Part shown: positions 51,981 to 59,787 of the stretch, one piece after another
How positions within the stretch are numbered: position 1 is the first letter of the stretch
Layout of the letters: each line of letters begins with the position of its first letter
Program-made: the position numbers and the translations under genes
The notes under the pieces: generated by a model
Seen by the model: the letters and a program-made list of their open reading frames with translations, nothing else
Told to the model about the DNA's origin: nothing
The model's database searches: none
From: Streptomyces griseus subsp. griseus
GTDB taxonomy: Bacteria > Actinomycetota > Actinomycetes > Streptomycetales > Streptomycetaceae
NCBI RefSeq assembly: GCF_003610995.1
Contig: NZ_CP032543.1
Location: 5,022,001 to 5,086,000, forward strand
DNA: 64,000 nucleotides
Reading direction: 5' to 3'

Positions 51981-52007
51981 AACGTACGGGAGGCGCCCAC
52001 CATTCCC
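51981..52007 (-). promoter_or_regulatory. SigR-type promoter for mrx1
   Basis: On the minus strand GGGAAT (52007-52002), 18 bases, then GTT (51983-51981). Same geometry as the moeZ and 50-aa gene promoters. Confidence 0.72.
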
Positions 52008-52078
52008 ACACCGGGTCCGCGGGCCCGGCATCCCGCCGGACCCGTCGCCCCGCATCAGTACGACGAATACCTCACCCC

Positions 52079-52087
52079 TGTGGACAA
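52079..52087 (-). promoter_or_regulatory. Single DnaA-box match upstream of uvrD2
   Basis: The minus strand reads TTGTCCACA, the preferred Streptomyces DnaA box, 40 bases before the uvrD2 start. A second 9-mer, TTATCCACA, is at 58926-58934. One box alone is weak evidence for binding. Confidence 0.3.
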
Positions 52088-52126
52088 CCGCCGCATCCGC
52101 CCCACGGGACCTGGCAGCATGGCGGG

Positions 52127-54346
52127 GTGACAGCAGCAACGCACTCCACCCTCTTCCCGCAGGTCCCCGAGACCCCGGACGCCGTTCTCGACGGTCTCGA
52201 CCCCGAGCAGCGCGAGGTGGCCCTGGCCCTGCACGGACCGGTGTGCGTGCTGGCCGGAGCGGGTACGGGCAAGACCCGCGCGATCACCCACCGCATCGCG
52301 TACGGGGTGCGGGCGGGCATTCTCCAGCCCTCCACGATCCTCGCCGTCACCTTCACCAACCGGGCGGCGGGCGAGATGCGCGGCCGGCTCAGGCAGCTCG
52401 GCGCGACCGGGGTCCAGGCGCGGACCTTCCACTCCGCGGCGCTCCGCCAGCTCCAGTATTTCTGGCCGAAGGCAGTCGGTGGCGAGCTGCCCCGGCTGCT
52501 GGAGCGGAAGGTGCAGCTGGTCGCCGAGGCCGCCGCCCGCTGCGAGCTCCGCCTCGACCGCAACGAGCTGCGGGACGTCACCGGCGAGATCGAGTGGGCC
52601 AAGGTCACCCAGACCGTCCCCGCCGACTATCCGGCCGCCGTCGCCAAGACCCAGCGGGACGCCCCCCGCGATCCGGCGGTGCTCGCCCAGATCTACTCCA
52701 CGTACGAACAGCTCAAGCGCGACCGCTCGGTGATCGACTTCGAGGACGTGCTGCTGCTCACCGTCGGCATCCTCCAGGACCGGCAGGACATCGCCGACCA
52801 TGTGCGCGGCCAGTACCAGCACTTCGTGGTCGACGAGTACCAGGACGTGAGCCCGCTCCAGCAGCGCCTGCTGGACCTGTGGGTCGGCGACCGGGACAAC
52901 CTCTGCGTCGTCGGCGACGCCAGCCAGACGATCTACTCCTTCACCGGGGCCACCCCCGACCACCTGCTGAACTTCCGCACCCGCCACCCCGGGGCGACGG
53001 TGGTCAAGCTGGTGCGGGACTACCGCTCCACCCCCCAGGTCGTCCACCTCGCCAACGGTCTGCTGAGCCAGGCCCGGGGCAGGGCGGCAGACCACCGCCT
53101 GGAGCTGGTCTCGCAGCGGGACAAAGGACCCGAGCCGGTCTACGCGGAGTATCCCGACGAGCCCCACGAGGCAGAGGCGACCGCCCGGCGCATCCGCGAC
53201 CTGATCGCGGCGGGCGTCCCGGCCGGGGAGATCGCCGTGCTCTACCGGGTCAACTCCCAGTCCGAGGTCTACGAGCAGGCCCTCGCGGACGCGGGGGTCG
53301 CCTACCAGCTGCGCGGTGCCGAGCGCTTCTTCGAGCGGGCGGAGGTCCGCGAGGCGGGCACCGCCCTGCGCGGCGCCGCCCGCGCCGGACGCAACGACTC
53401 CCTGCTGGACGGGGCGGAAGGACTGCCGTCCCAGGTGCGGGCGGTGCTCTCCACCAAGGGCTGGACCACCCGCCCGCCCGCCGGGTCGGGGGCGGTGCGC
53501 GACCGCTGGGAGTCGCTGGCCGCGCTGGTGCGGCTGGCGGAGGACTTCGAGGCGGCCAGGCCGGGCGTGACCCTGTCCGACCTGGTCCGGGAGCTGGACG
53601 AACGGGCGGCCGCCCAGCACGCCCCGACGGTCCAGGGCGTCACGCTGGCCTCCCTCCACTCGGCGAAGGGCCTGGAGTGGGACGCGGTCTTCCTGGTCGG
53701 CCTCACCGAGGGCATGATGCCGATCGCTTACGCCAAGACCGACGAGCAGGTCGAGGAGGAGCGGCGCCTGCTGTACGTCGGCGTCACCCGCGCCCGGCTC
53801 CACCTCTCGCTCTCCTGGTCCCTGGCGCGTTCCCCCGGCGGACGGGCCAGCCGCAGGCCCACCCGGTTCCTGAACGGGCTGCGTCCGGGCTCCACGGCGC
53901 TCGGCGCCCGGGGCGGGGCCGGAGGCGGCGGCGGGATCGATCGGGGCACCGGCCGGGCCGCGCGGACCGAGCGGGCCGAGGCCGTCGAGAGCAGGCCCCG
54001 GCAGACGGCGCGGTGCCGGGTCTGCCGCCGCCCCCTCACCGACGCGGGCGAGATGAAGCTGATGCGGTGCGAGGAGTGCCCGTCCGACATGGACGAGGCG
54101 CTGTACGGCCGGCTGCTGGAGTGGCGGGCCGGCCAGGCGGCCCGGCTGAGCCAGCCCGACTACTGCGTCTTCACCGAGAAGACGCTGATGGCCATCGCCG
54201 AGGCCGTGCCGTCCACCGAGGGCGAGCTGGTCGTCATCGCCGGTGTCGGGAACCGGAAGCTGACCCGTTTCGGAGCCGACGTACTGGCCATCTGCGCAGG
54301 TGAGACGGCCGGTGAGGGGCCCGAGGAGGGTGGCGGCGAGGACTGA
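52127..54346 (+). CDS. uvrD2: DNA helicase UvrD2 with HRDC domain
   Basis: 739 aa from the GTG at 52127. Helicase motifs: CVLAGAGTGKTRAI (I), VTFTNRAAGEM (Ia), VVDEYQDVSP (II), GDASQTIYSFTGA (III), LHSAKGLEWDAV (V) and YVGVTRARLHL (VI). A four-Cys zinc motif follows (CRVCRRPL and MRCEECPSD), then a C-terminal HRDC domain (about 650-725, YGRLLEWRAGQAA and AVPSTEGELVVIAGVG). This layout is diagnostic of UvrD2 rather than UvrD1/PcrA. It unwinds DNA in repair or replication. The only start near the domain is GTG; CAGCAT 6 bases before it may be a -10 for a leaderless message. Confidence 0.93.
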   Translation: MTAATHSTLFPQVPETPDAVLDGLDPEQREVALALHGPVCVLAGAGTGKTRAITHRIAYGVRAGILQPSTILAVTFTNRAAGEMRGRLRQLGATGVQARTFHSAALRQLQYFWPKAVGGELPRLLERKVQLVAEAAARCELRLDRNELRDVTGEIEWAKVTQTVPADYPAAVAKTQRDAPRDPAVLAQIYSTYEQLKRDRSVIDFEDVLLLTVGILQDRQDIADHVRGQYQHFVVDEYQDVSPLQQRLLDLWVGDRDNLCVVGDASQTIYSFTGATPDHLLNFRTRHPGATVVKLVRDYRSTPQVVHLANGLLSQARGRAADHRLELVSQRDKGPEPVYAEYPDEPHEAEATARRIRDLIAAGVPAGEIAVLYRVNSQSEVYEQALADAGVAYQLRGAERFFERAEVREAGTALRGAARAGRNDSLLDGAEGLPSQVRAVLSTKGWTTRPPAGSGAVRDRWESLAALVRLAEDFEAARPGVTLSDLVRELDERAAAQHAPTVQGVTLASLHSAKGLEWDAVFLVGLTEGMMPIAYAKTDEQVEEERRLLYVGVTRARLHLSLSWSLARSPGGRASRRPTRFLNGLRPGSTALGARGGAGGGGGIDRGTGRAARTERAEAVESRPRQTARCRVCRRPLTDAGEMKLMRCEECPSDMDEALYGRLLEWRAGQAARLSQPDYCVFTEKTLMAIAEAVPSTEGELVVIAGVGNRKLTRFGADVLAICAGETAGEGPEEGGGED

Positions 54347-54361
54347 GGAAAACTCGTCCAG

Positions 54362-54399
54362 AAAATAGTTTGCGCGCGCACCAGTCGTCACCATAGGTT
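54362..54399 (+). promoter_or_regulatory. wblC promoter with AT-rich WblC site
   Basis: AAAATA (54362-54367) immediately precedes a -35 TTGCGC (54370-54375); TAGGTT (54394-54399) is the -10 with 18-base spacing. WhiB7/WblC activate by binding, through the AT-hook, an A/T run just upstream of -35, so autoregulation is expected. A start near 54406 gives a leader of about 600 bases. Confidence 0.6.
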
Positions 54400-54512
54400 C
54401 TTAACCACGGGAACAGCGACTTCTCTGAAGCCCTGAATCCGTGCTGTACTTATCCGAATACGCGCGACCGGCTCCGGCCGGTCACCCTAGACGCCGAGAG
54501 GAGGCGATTGAA

Positions 54513-54842
54513 GTGATCAGCATCATCGAAACCCAGAAAATGACCGGTCTTTCGGTCGTCTCCGCCTGCTCGCTCGGCCTCGCCCGCTCCTCGGCTGTTT
54601 CGCTCCGCGCCACCGGTCTGTCCGGCATCTCCGCCGTCAGCCCGCTGTCCCTGGCGAACGTCCCCGTGATGCGGGAGCGCAATGAGCGACCGATCGAGGC
54701 ACCGGCGGCAGCAGTAGCGAAGGATGCACAGGCTCAGGCCTATGCCTTTGCGGCAGCCGGTGCCGGAGCCAAGAAGCAGACGCAGCAGCACCACACGATG
54801 TGGGCCTTCCGTGGGCCTGAACCCTGGAGCGATCCAGCCTGA
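54513..54842 (+). CDS. wblC leader ORF (109 codons)
   Basis: GTG 54513 with GAGAGGAGG (54496-54504) upstream. It encodes VISIIETQKMTGLSVVSACS, then a Ser/Ala/Leu-rich first half and a Gln/Ala/His-rich second half, and stops 22 bases before the terminator stem. It has no recognisable domain or membrane segment. whiB7 and wblC are known to be controlled by translation of an upstream ORF: drug-slowed ribosomes let an anti-terminator form. Here GGCCTGA (54814-54820), inside the ORF's last codons, can pair with TCAGGCC (54850-54856) or the terminator's left arm, as that model needs. Confidence 0.7.
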   Translation: MISIIETQKMTGLSVVSACSLGLARSSAVSLRATGLSGISAVSPLSLANVPVMRERNERPIEAPAAAVAKDAQAQAYAFAAAGAGAKKQTQQHHTMWAFRGPEPWSDPA

Positions 54843-54864
54843 TCCAGCATCAGGCCGGCGCCTC

Positions 54865-54908
54865 AGGGCCGCGGAACCCCACTCGGGATCCGCGGCCCTT
54901 TTGTTTTG
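54865..54908 (+). terminator. wblC attenuator (intrinsic terminator)
   Basis: AGGGCCGCGGA (54865-54875) pairs with TCCGCGGCCCT (54889-54899), with an inner CCC/GGG pairing, followed by a real T-tract TTTTGTTTT. It sits between the leader ORF and wblC, so without ribosome stalling most transcripts should end here. Confidence 0.85.
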
Positions 54909-55006
54909 TCCGAACGGACGGGACACCCCGAAGGCGCCTCGGACCAGCAGTACCAGCCGCCAATCGGCCAACAGGCCGGCACGACCAGACGAGGACAACA
55001 CCCACC

Positions 55007-55366
55007 GTGCAACTCGAAGCGCACGCCCCGTCAGTACCGCAGTCCGACTCGATCTCCCCGCCCGGCTCCACGGAGGACTCCGCCTTGCTCCCCCTCACCG
55101 CGCTCGACGACGCCATCGAGAACCTCGGCGTACCCGTCCCCTGCCGCTCGTACGACCCGGAGGTCTTCTTCGCCGAGTCCCCGGCCGACGTCGAGTACGC
55201 CAAGTCCCTCTGCCGTACCTGCCCGCTCGTCGAGGCCTGCCTCGCCGGGGCCAAGGAGCGGCGCGAGCCGTGGGGCGTCTGGGGTGGCGAGCTCTTCGTC
55301 CAGGGTGTCGTCGTGGCCCGCAAGCGGCCGCGTGGCCGTCCGCGCAAGAACCCGGTCGCAGCGTGA
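55007..55366 (+). CDS. wblC: WhiB-family Fe-S regulator WblC (WhiB7 type)
   Basis: 119 aa, GTG start. Four cysteines for a 4Fe-4S cluster: PCRSYDP, then LCRTCPLVEAC. GVWGGEL is the WhiB turn, and the C-terminal RKRPRGRPRKN is the AT-hook found only in the WhiB7/WblC class. It is a transcription activator that binds the main sigma factor and switches on intrinsic antibiotic-resistance genes when translation is inhibited. Its leader ORF, terminator and autoregulatory promoter are all seen upstream. In mycobacteria whiB7 likewise follows uvrD2 and precedes an ABC1 kinase gene. Confidence 0.95.
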   Translation: MQLEAHAPSVPQSDSISPPGSTEDSALLPLTALDDAIENLGVPVPCRSYDPEVFFAESPADVEYAKSLCRTCPLVEACLAGAKERREPWGVWGGELFVQGVVVARKRPRGRPRKNPVAA

Positions 55367-55551
55367 CCGCCGACTGCGGCGCCCCCGCCCCCACGCGGTG
55401 GCTGCGCCTGGGAACCATCGACCGTCCGCAGACCCATGACCCCCGGAATCAGGCACCAATGATCACCCCCACGAAGGAGCCCGTCGGCTCCGCGACCCCC
55501 GACGTCACCATCATCGGCGCGAACGACTCGCGTCAGAACAGGACCCGCGAG

Positions 55552-55722
55552 ATGCAACTCATCCCAGAAGCCCTGGCTCGTGCGCATATGCACGACCGCC
55601 TGCGGGAGGTCGAGGTGGAGCGCCAGGCGGTGCGCCTCGTCGCCGCCCGCCGGATGCAGCGCCGGGCGGAGCGCGCCTCGCTGCGCGCCCGCCGCGCGCT
55701 GGCCATGGCAGTCATGCACTGA
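55552..55722 (+). CDS. Small basic helical protein downstream of wblC
   Basis: 56 aa from the ATG at 55552 (AGGA 9 bases upstream). An in-frame ATG at 55459 would add 31 residues and has no clear ribosome-binding site. Sequence MQLIPEALARAHMHDRLREV then a run of Arg/Ala/Gln residues predicts one long basic amphipathic helix (RLVAARRMQRRAERASLRAR). It could bind RNA or ribosomes, but there is no recognised domain. It follows wblC by 185 bases and precedes a cluster of hairpins, so it may be the last gene of the wblC transcript. Confidence 0.6.
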   Translation: MQLIPEALARAHMHDRLREVEVERQAVRLVAARRMQRRAERASLRARRALAMAVMH

Positions 55723-55738
55723 GAGGCCCCACCTCTCC

Positions 55739-55798
55739 GCTCCACTGCCGGAGCACCAGTGCTCCACTGCCGGAGCCGACGCTCCTTGAGGCCGGAGC
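55739..55798. repeat. Three tandem GCTCC/GGAGC mini-hairpins
   Basis: GCTCCACTGCCGGAGC occurs at 55739-55754 and 55761-55776 (period 22). A third variant at 55781-55798 keeps the arms with another loop. Each copy is a 5-bp hairpin. Confidence 0.7.
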
Positions 55799-55805
55799 AC
55801 CAGCA

Positions 55806-55840
55806 CTCCTCACCGGGCAACCGCTCTGGCCGGTGAGGAG
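55806..55840. terminator. Hairpin terminator after the wblC region (first)
   Basis: CTCCTCACCGG (55806-55816) pairs with CCGGTGAGGAG (55830-55840), 11 bp. Confidence 0.6.
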
Positions 55841-55850
55841 CTGCCACCCG

Positions 55851-55887
55851 ACCGCGGGGCCGTCCGAACGGAGGACGGCCCCGCGGT
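55851..55887. terminator. Hairpin terminator after the wblC region (second)
   Basis: A perfect 15-bp stem (55851-55865 with 55873-55887), loop GAACGGA, just 44 bases before the next gene. Confidence 0.75.
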
Positions 55888-55930
55888 GCGTTGAGCTGCC
55901 GGGTCCCGGCGGCGAAGATATCGTCACGAG

Positions 55931-56134
55931 GTGGACGAGGAGACGCATCCCCCCGAAGAACCGGCCGCCGGACCGGTGGTCTGTGCCCGCTGCGGCACCG
56001 CCGCCGAAGGCGGGACGCCCCCGCTGACCTGGCTCTCCTCCGTGGAGGACGGCCGCCGCCTGCACTTCTGCGAGACCTGCGCCCGCCTCCACATCAGAGC
56101 GATCGAGAGCCGCCTCGACTCCGTCTGGTGGTGA
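55931..56134 (+). CDS. Small zinc-ribbon protein
   Basis: 67 aa, GTG start. Two Cys pairs, VVCARCGT and FCETCARLH, separated by about 27 residues form a treble-clef or zinc-ribbon site. The N-terminal 15 residues are acidic and Pro-rich; the C-terminus is helical and ends SVWW. Function unknown, possibly nucleic-acid or protein binding. It converges with the ABC1 kinase gene 6 bases away. Confidence 0.75.
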   Translation: MDEETHPPEEPAAGPVVCARCGTAAEGGTPPLTWLSSVEDGRRLHFCETCARLHIRAIESRLDSVWW

Positions 56135-56140
56135 CCCGCC

Positions 56141-57595
56141 CTACGCGTCGTCCTCCGCGACCAGCTCCGGCTCCCCGCTCTCCGCCGTGAACTCCGGGAC
56201 CTCGGCCTCCTCGCCCTCCGCGACGAACCCCGGCAGCCACGCTTCGAGCTCGTCCCGCAACCGGACCGCCGCGCCGAGCTGGCACAGCACCCCGATCGTG
56301 CTGAGCGTGACCCGGTGGATCAGGAGGTAGGACGGCGGGAGGTTGAGCTGCCTGCCGAGCTGGTGCGCGGGGGAGCGGGGGTCGGCTATCCGGGCCGCCT
56401 GGTCCCGCAGCCAGCCACGGGAAAAGGTGAACTCCTCCACCAGCGCCGGTTCGATGATCGGGAGCAGGTAGTCGAGGACCTCGTCCGGCTCCAGGTCGAT
56501 CGACTCCTTCACGAACCCCTCGTCGCGCAGCCGCCCGTACACCCCGGCCGCATCACCCTCCAGCGTCATCCGCAGGGAGTCGCCGATGGTCCCCGGCAGC
56601 CCGCCCGGAAGCCGGTCCACCGTGCCGAAGTCCAGCACCCCCAGCCGCCACGCCACAGGCTCCGGTCCGCCTGCCTCATCCACGACATCCGCCCCATCCG
56701 CCTCAGCAACCCCTTCCTCCGGGGGCAGCAGCCGGAAGTTGCCCGGATGCGGGTCGGCGTGGAGCAGGCCGGTCCGTGCCGGGCCGGAGAAGAGGAAGCG
56801 CGCCAGCAGCTGCCCGGCCCGGTCCCGCTGCTCCGCCGTACCGGCGGCGATCACGTCCGCCAGCGGGATCCCGTCCATCCACTCCGTGACCAGCACCTGG
56901 TCGGACTGGTGCACCACTCCCGGGATCACCACATCGGGGTCGTCCGCGAACTCCTCCGCGTGGACCTGCTGGGCCTGTGCCTCCAGCTCGTAGTCCAGCT
57001 CCTCCGACACCCGGTCGCGCATCTCCTTGATGAGCGGCTTGATGTCCATCCCCGGGACCAGGGGGCCCAGCAGCCGGGCGAAGCGGCTGAGCTGGGTGAG
57101 ATCCGAGAGCAGCGCCTCGCCCGCACCGGGGTACTGCACCTTCACGGCGACCTCCCGGCCGTCGTGCCAGACCCCCCGGTGCACCTGCCCGATCGAGGCG
57201 GCGGCCGACGGCCTGTCCTCGAACTCCAGGAAATACTCGCGCCACTCCTCGCCGATCCGTTCGGCCAGCACCGCGTGGACCGTGGCGGCGGGCAAGGGCG
57301 GGGCGGCCTCCTGGAGCTTGGTCAGCGCGGCCCGGTAGGGGCCCGCGACCTCCTCGGGCAGCGCCGACTCGAAGACGGAGAGGGCCTGGCCCAGCTTCAT
57401 GGCCCCGCCCTTCAGCTCGCCCAGCGTCTTGAACAGCTGGTCCGCCGTGCGCTGCTGCACCTCCCGGGCGACCAGCTCGGCGGATCTGCCGCCGATCCGC
57501 TTGCCCAGACCCCAGGTGGCACGGCCGGCGAAGCCGAGCGGGAGCGCGGCCAGCTTGGCCGTACGCGTAACCGCCTTCCGGGGAAGATCAGACAT
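56141..57595 (-). CDS. ABC1/UbiB-family atypical kinase
   Basis: 484 aa. The family-defining KxGQ motif appears in GGAMKLGQALS (near residue 67) and the Ala-rich ATP loop in SAAASIGQVHRG; VAVKVQYPG holds the catalytic Lys, LLHADPHPGNF the catalytic loop and LGVLDFGTV the DFG-like motif, so it should bind ATP. An insert of about 20 residues (EEGVAEADGADVVDEAGGPE) lies between the last two. In this class substrates are quinone-pathway or lipid related. Located beside wblC as Rv3197 is beside whiB7; a role in drug tolerance is inferred from that linkage only. Confidence 0.88.
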   Translation of the reverse strand: MSDLPRKAVTRTAKLAALPLGFAGRATWGLGKRIGGRSAELVAREVQQRTADQLFKTLGELKGGAMKLGQALSVFESALPEEVAGPYRAALTKLQEAAPPLPAATVHAVLAERIGEEWREYFLEFEDRPSAAASIGQVHRGVWHDGREVAVKVQYPGAGEALLSDLTQLSRFARLLGPLVPGMDIKPLIKEMRDRVSEELDYELEAQAQQVHAEEFADDPDVVIPGVVHQSDQVLVTEWMDGIPLADVIAAGTAEQRDRAGQLLARFLFSGPARTGLLHADPHPGNFRLLPPEEGVAEADGADVVDEAGGPEPVAWRLGVLDFGTVDRLPGGLPGTIGDSLRMTLEGDAAGVYGRLRDEGFVKESIDLEPDEVLDYLLPIIEPALVEEFTFSRGWLRDQAARIADPRSPAHQLGRQLNLPPSYLLIHRVTLSTIGVLCQLGAAVRLRDELEAWLPGFVAEGEEAEVPEFTAESGEPELVAEDDA

Positions 57596-57658
57596 GTGCC
57601 CCTCCAGTTCCCAGACTGCCGTGCCGCTCGGACCTCCGGTGTCACCCGTCGGCGGCGG

Positions 57659-58795
57659 TCACCCAGCCATTGTGTCGTGCGCCGCGACGGAGCCGGAGGC
57701 CCCCGCCCCCTCCATGCGCTCGGCCGCTCCGCAGGAGCAGTCGGCATGCGGGCCGATCCGCTCGCGCCGCCAGTCCAGCAAGGGCAGCGCGGCCTCCCAG
57801 CGCGTTCCGGTACTGGCCGGCAGCTCCCCGTCCAGGAAGGACAGGGCGTGTGCCGCGGCGAGCCCGGCGACCGAGGTGGCCAGCCCCAGATCGCAGGCGG
57901 GCACCGCGCCCCGCCGCCCCGAACGCCACTGCGCCAGCATCCGCGGCCACTGTGAATCCCGGTCCGCGCGGTGCAGCTCCAGACACCCCGCACACCCGGT
58001 GCCGCCCGGCAGCACGAGCGGCCCCACCACCCCCGTGGCCTCGATCACCCCCGCATAGAGATGAGGGGTGCCCGAAGCGATCCAGCAAGCCGCGCTGTCC
58101 GGCACCGGCGCGTATACGGAGAGACCGTCCCGGGGCGCGACGACGATGAGCGAAAGCCCGGGCTGCCCGCCGTCAGCGCCCCGCTCCGCCCCCGTCGACC
58201 GGGGCGTGGGACCGGCAGCCGCCCCACGGACGAGTCGGCGGGCCGCCACATCGCGCCGTTCCCCCACGGCCGCCGGCGGCAGCCCGGCGGGCGCCACGTC
58301 CCCCGGTTCGGCCCGGCCCCCGTCCAGCACCTCCACATGGCCCACCCCCGAGCCGGACAGCACCGCGGCGATCGACGCGCCGACCCGGCCCGCACCCCGC
58401 ACCTGGACCCGCATCCCCCGCCTGGCCGCCATCCGGCGCAGCCCCTCGCCCGGCCCGGGATGGACGACGGAGAGCGAGGCCACGTCAGGGCGTTGACGCT
58501 CCATCACCTCGGCCCGGTGGCGCAGGAGATCCCCCTGCGAGCCGGCGGACCGCGGATCGTCGAGCAGGCCCGCCTCCGCCAGCCGCCGCACCAGCACGTC
58601 CACATGACGCTCCGACAGATCCAGTGCCCGCGCCTCCTCACGCAGCAGTGGCAGGCCGCGCGTTCCGTCGAGCAGCTCCAGAAAGCTCCCCGTCGCGATG
58701 TCCACCGGGCCCAGCGTCACGGCGTGCGCCGGTGTCACCCCGAATTGGACGGTGTCCCGTCCGCGCCATGCCCGGCGCAGCGCGGGCTTCAACAT
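57659..58795 (-). CDS. ThiF-like E1-fold protein, standalone
   Basis: 378 aa from the ATG at 58795 (MLKPALRRAWRG). The first 110 residues (FGVTPAHAVTLGPVDIATGS, ARALDLSERHVDVLVRRLAE) resemble the N-terminal domain of peptide-binding cyclodehydratase/ThiF proteins. An E1-like fold follows: VRGAGRVGASIAAVLSGSG instead of GxGGxG, then LDGGRAEPGDV, and zinc Cys pairs GTGCAGCLEL and DCSCGAAE. The usual ATP-binding Arg/Asp set is not obvious, so adenylation activity is uncertain. No precursor peptide or modifying partner is nearby. Possible sulfur-transfer or peptide-handling role. Confidence 0.7.
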   Translation of the reverse strand: MLKPALRRAWRGRDTVQFGVTPAHAVTLGPVDIATGSFLELLDGTRGLPLLREEARALDLSERHVDVLVRRLAEAGLLDDPRSAGSQGDLLRHRAEVMERQRPDVASLSVVHPGPGEGLRRMAARRGMRVQVRGAGRVGASIAAVLSGSGVGHVEVLDGGRAEPGDVAPAGLPPAAVGERRDVAARRLVRGAAAGPTPRSTGAERGADGGQPGLSLIVVAPRDGLSVYAPVPDSAACWIASGTPHLYAGVIEATGVVGPLVLPGGTGCAGCLELHRADRDSQWPRMLAQWRSGRRGAVPACDLGLATSVAGLAAAHALSFLDGELPASTGTRWEAALPLLDWRRERIGPHADCSCGAAERMEGAGASGSVAAHDTMAG

Positions 58796-59028
58796 CGGAT
58801 GCAGGACTTCTCCCCCGAGACGCACGGCTTTCCCCCGATCGCTGTCGTGACCGCGTGCTCGGGAGGGTTCCCGGCCGCGTCGGTGCATTGCCAGAATGCG
58901 CGCCCGCCGCGAAGCGTGCTCGGAGTTATCCACAGGAAAGGGGATCAGTCATTCAATAGTGCCGTTCATCGGTGGTGAACGGATCCGGAGGCGGGACTTC
59001 CCCCACGTACAGCGGGTAACGTCGAGGC

Positions 59029-59649
59029 GTGCCCGCAGACCCGTCACCCGGCGTCGCCGGGGAGATCCCCGCGCGCAGCGCCGCGAGCCAGCAGCCCGGC
59101 CCGGCCGCCCGTACGCCCCGCGCCTCGGCGACGAGCGCGGTCGAGGTCCGCAGGAGCACCCGGCGCAGGAAATCGGTCTCCGCCTACCGGGAGGGCGGCC
59201 GCACGATCGTGCTCATCCCCGCCCGGATGTCCGAGGCGGAGGAGCGGCGCTGGGTGGGCGTGATGCTGGACAAGCTCGCGGCCCAGGAGAGCAAGCGGGT
59301 CCTCGGGGACACCGAGCTCACGGAGCGGGCCGAGCGGCTGTCCGCCCAGTTCTTCGACGGCAGGGCCCGCCCGGCGTCCGTTCGCTGGGTGACCAACCAG
59401 AACACCCGCTGGGGCTCGTGCACCCCCGCCGAAGGCAGCATCCGGCTCTCGCACCGGCTCCAGGGCATGCCGGAGTACGTCGTCGACTACGTATTCCTCC
59501 ATGAGCTGGCCCATCTGCTCGTCCCCGGCCACGGACCGGAGTTCTGGCGGCTGCTGGAGGCGTATCCCCGTACCGAGCGGGCCCGTGGCTACCTCGAGGG
59601 AGTGGCGGCGGCGGAACAGTCGCCCCCTCCGCCCGGCGCGCAGGAGTGA
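59029..59649 (+). CDS. YgjP-like (DUF45/M48-type) metalloprotein
   Basis: 206 aa, GTG start. The zinc-binding HELAHLLVPGHGPEFW motif (HExxH plus a third His) is complete, preceded by TNQNTRWGSCTPAEGSIRLS, which is the family signature for WLM/SprT-like DUF45 proteins. The first 45 residues are Ala/Pro-rich and poorly conserved. Probably a cytoplasmic metal hydrolase; the DUF45 group is often linked to restriction or repair systems, but none is adjacent. Divergent from the ThiF-like gene. Confidence 0.88.
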   Translation: MPADPSPGVAGEIPARSAASQQPGPAARTPRASATSAVEVRRSTRRRKSVSAYREGGRTIVLIPARMSEAEERRWVGVMLDKLAAQESKRVLGDTELTERAERLSAQFFDGRARPASVRWVTNQNTRWGSCTPAEGSIRLSHRLQGMPEYVVDYVFLHELAHLLVPGHGPEFWRLLEAYPRTERARGYLEGVAAAEQSPPPPGAQE

Positions 59650-59692
59650 GGCCGCCGCACGCGGCGCTCCCGATGAGCCGCGTTCGGCGATT

Positions 59693-59712
59693 CTGTACCG
59701 GGTCTGTACCGG
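59693..59712 (+). repeat. 9-bp direct repeats, 11-bp period, upstream of the TerD operon
   Basis: CTGTACCGG occurs at 59693-59701 and 59704-59712. Direct repeats one helical turn apart just before a TTGGCC -35-like element are typical of activator sites in Streptomyces. Confidence 0.5.
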
Positions 59713-59787
59713 CTTGGCCGGATGTCGCGGTTTGCGGTTAGCCTGACGCGACGCATTCACCTTCGGGATGGGGGACGGTCGTTACGT

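Noticed and set aside
58926..58934. DnaA box TTATCCACA as an origin
   Set aside because: A single box without clustering, and no dnaA/dnaN nearby; not an origin.
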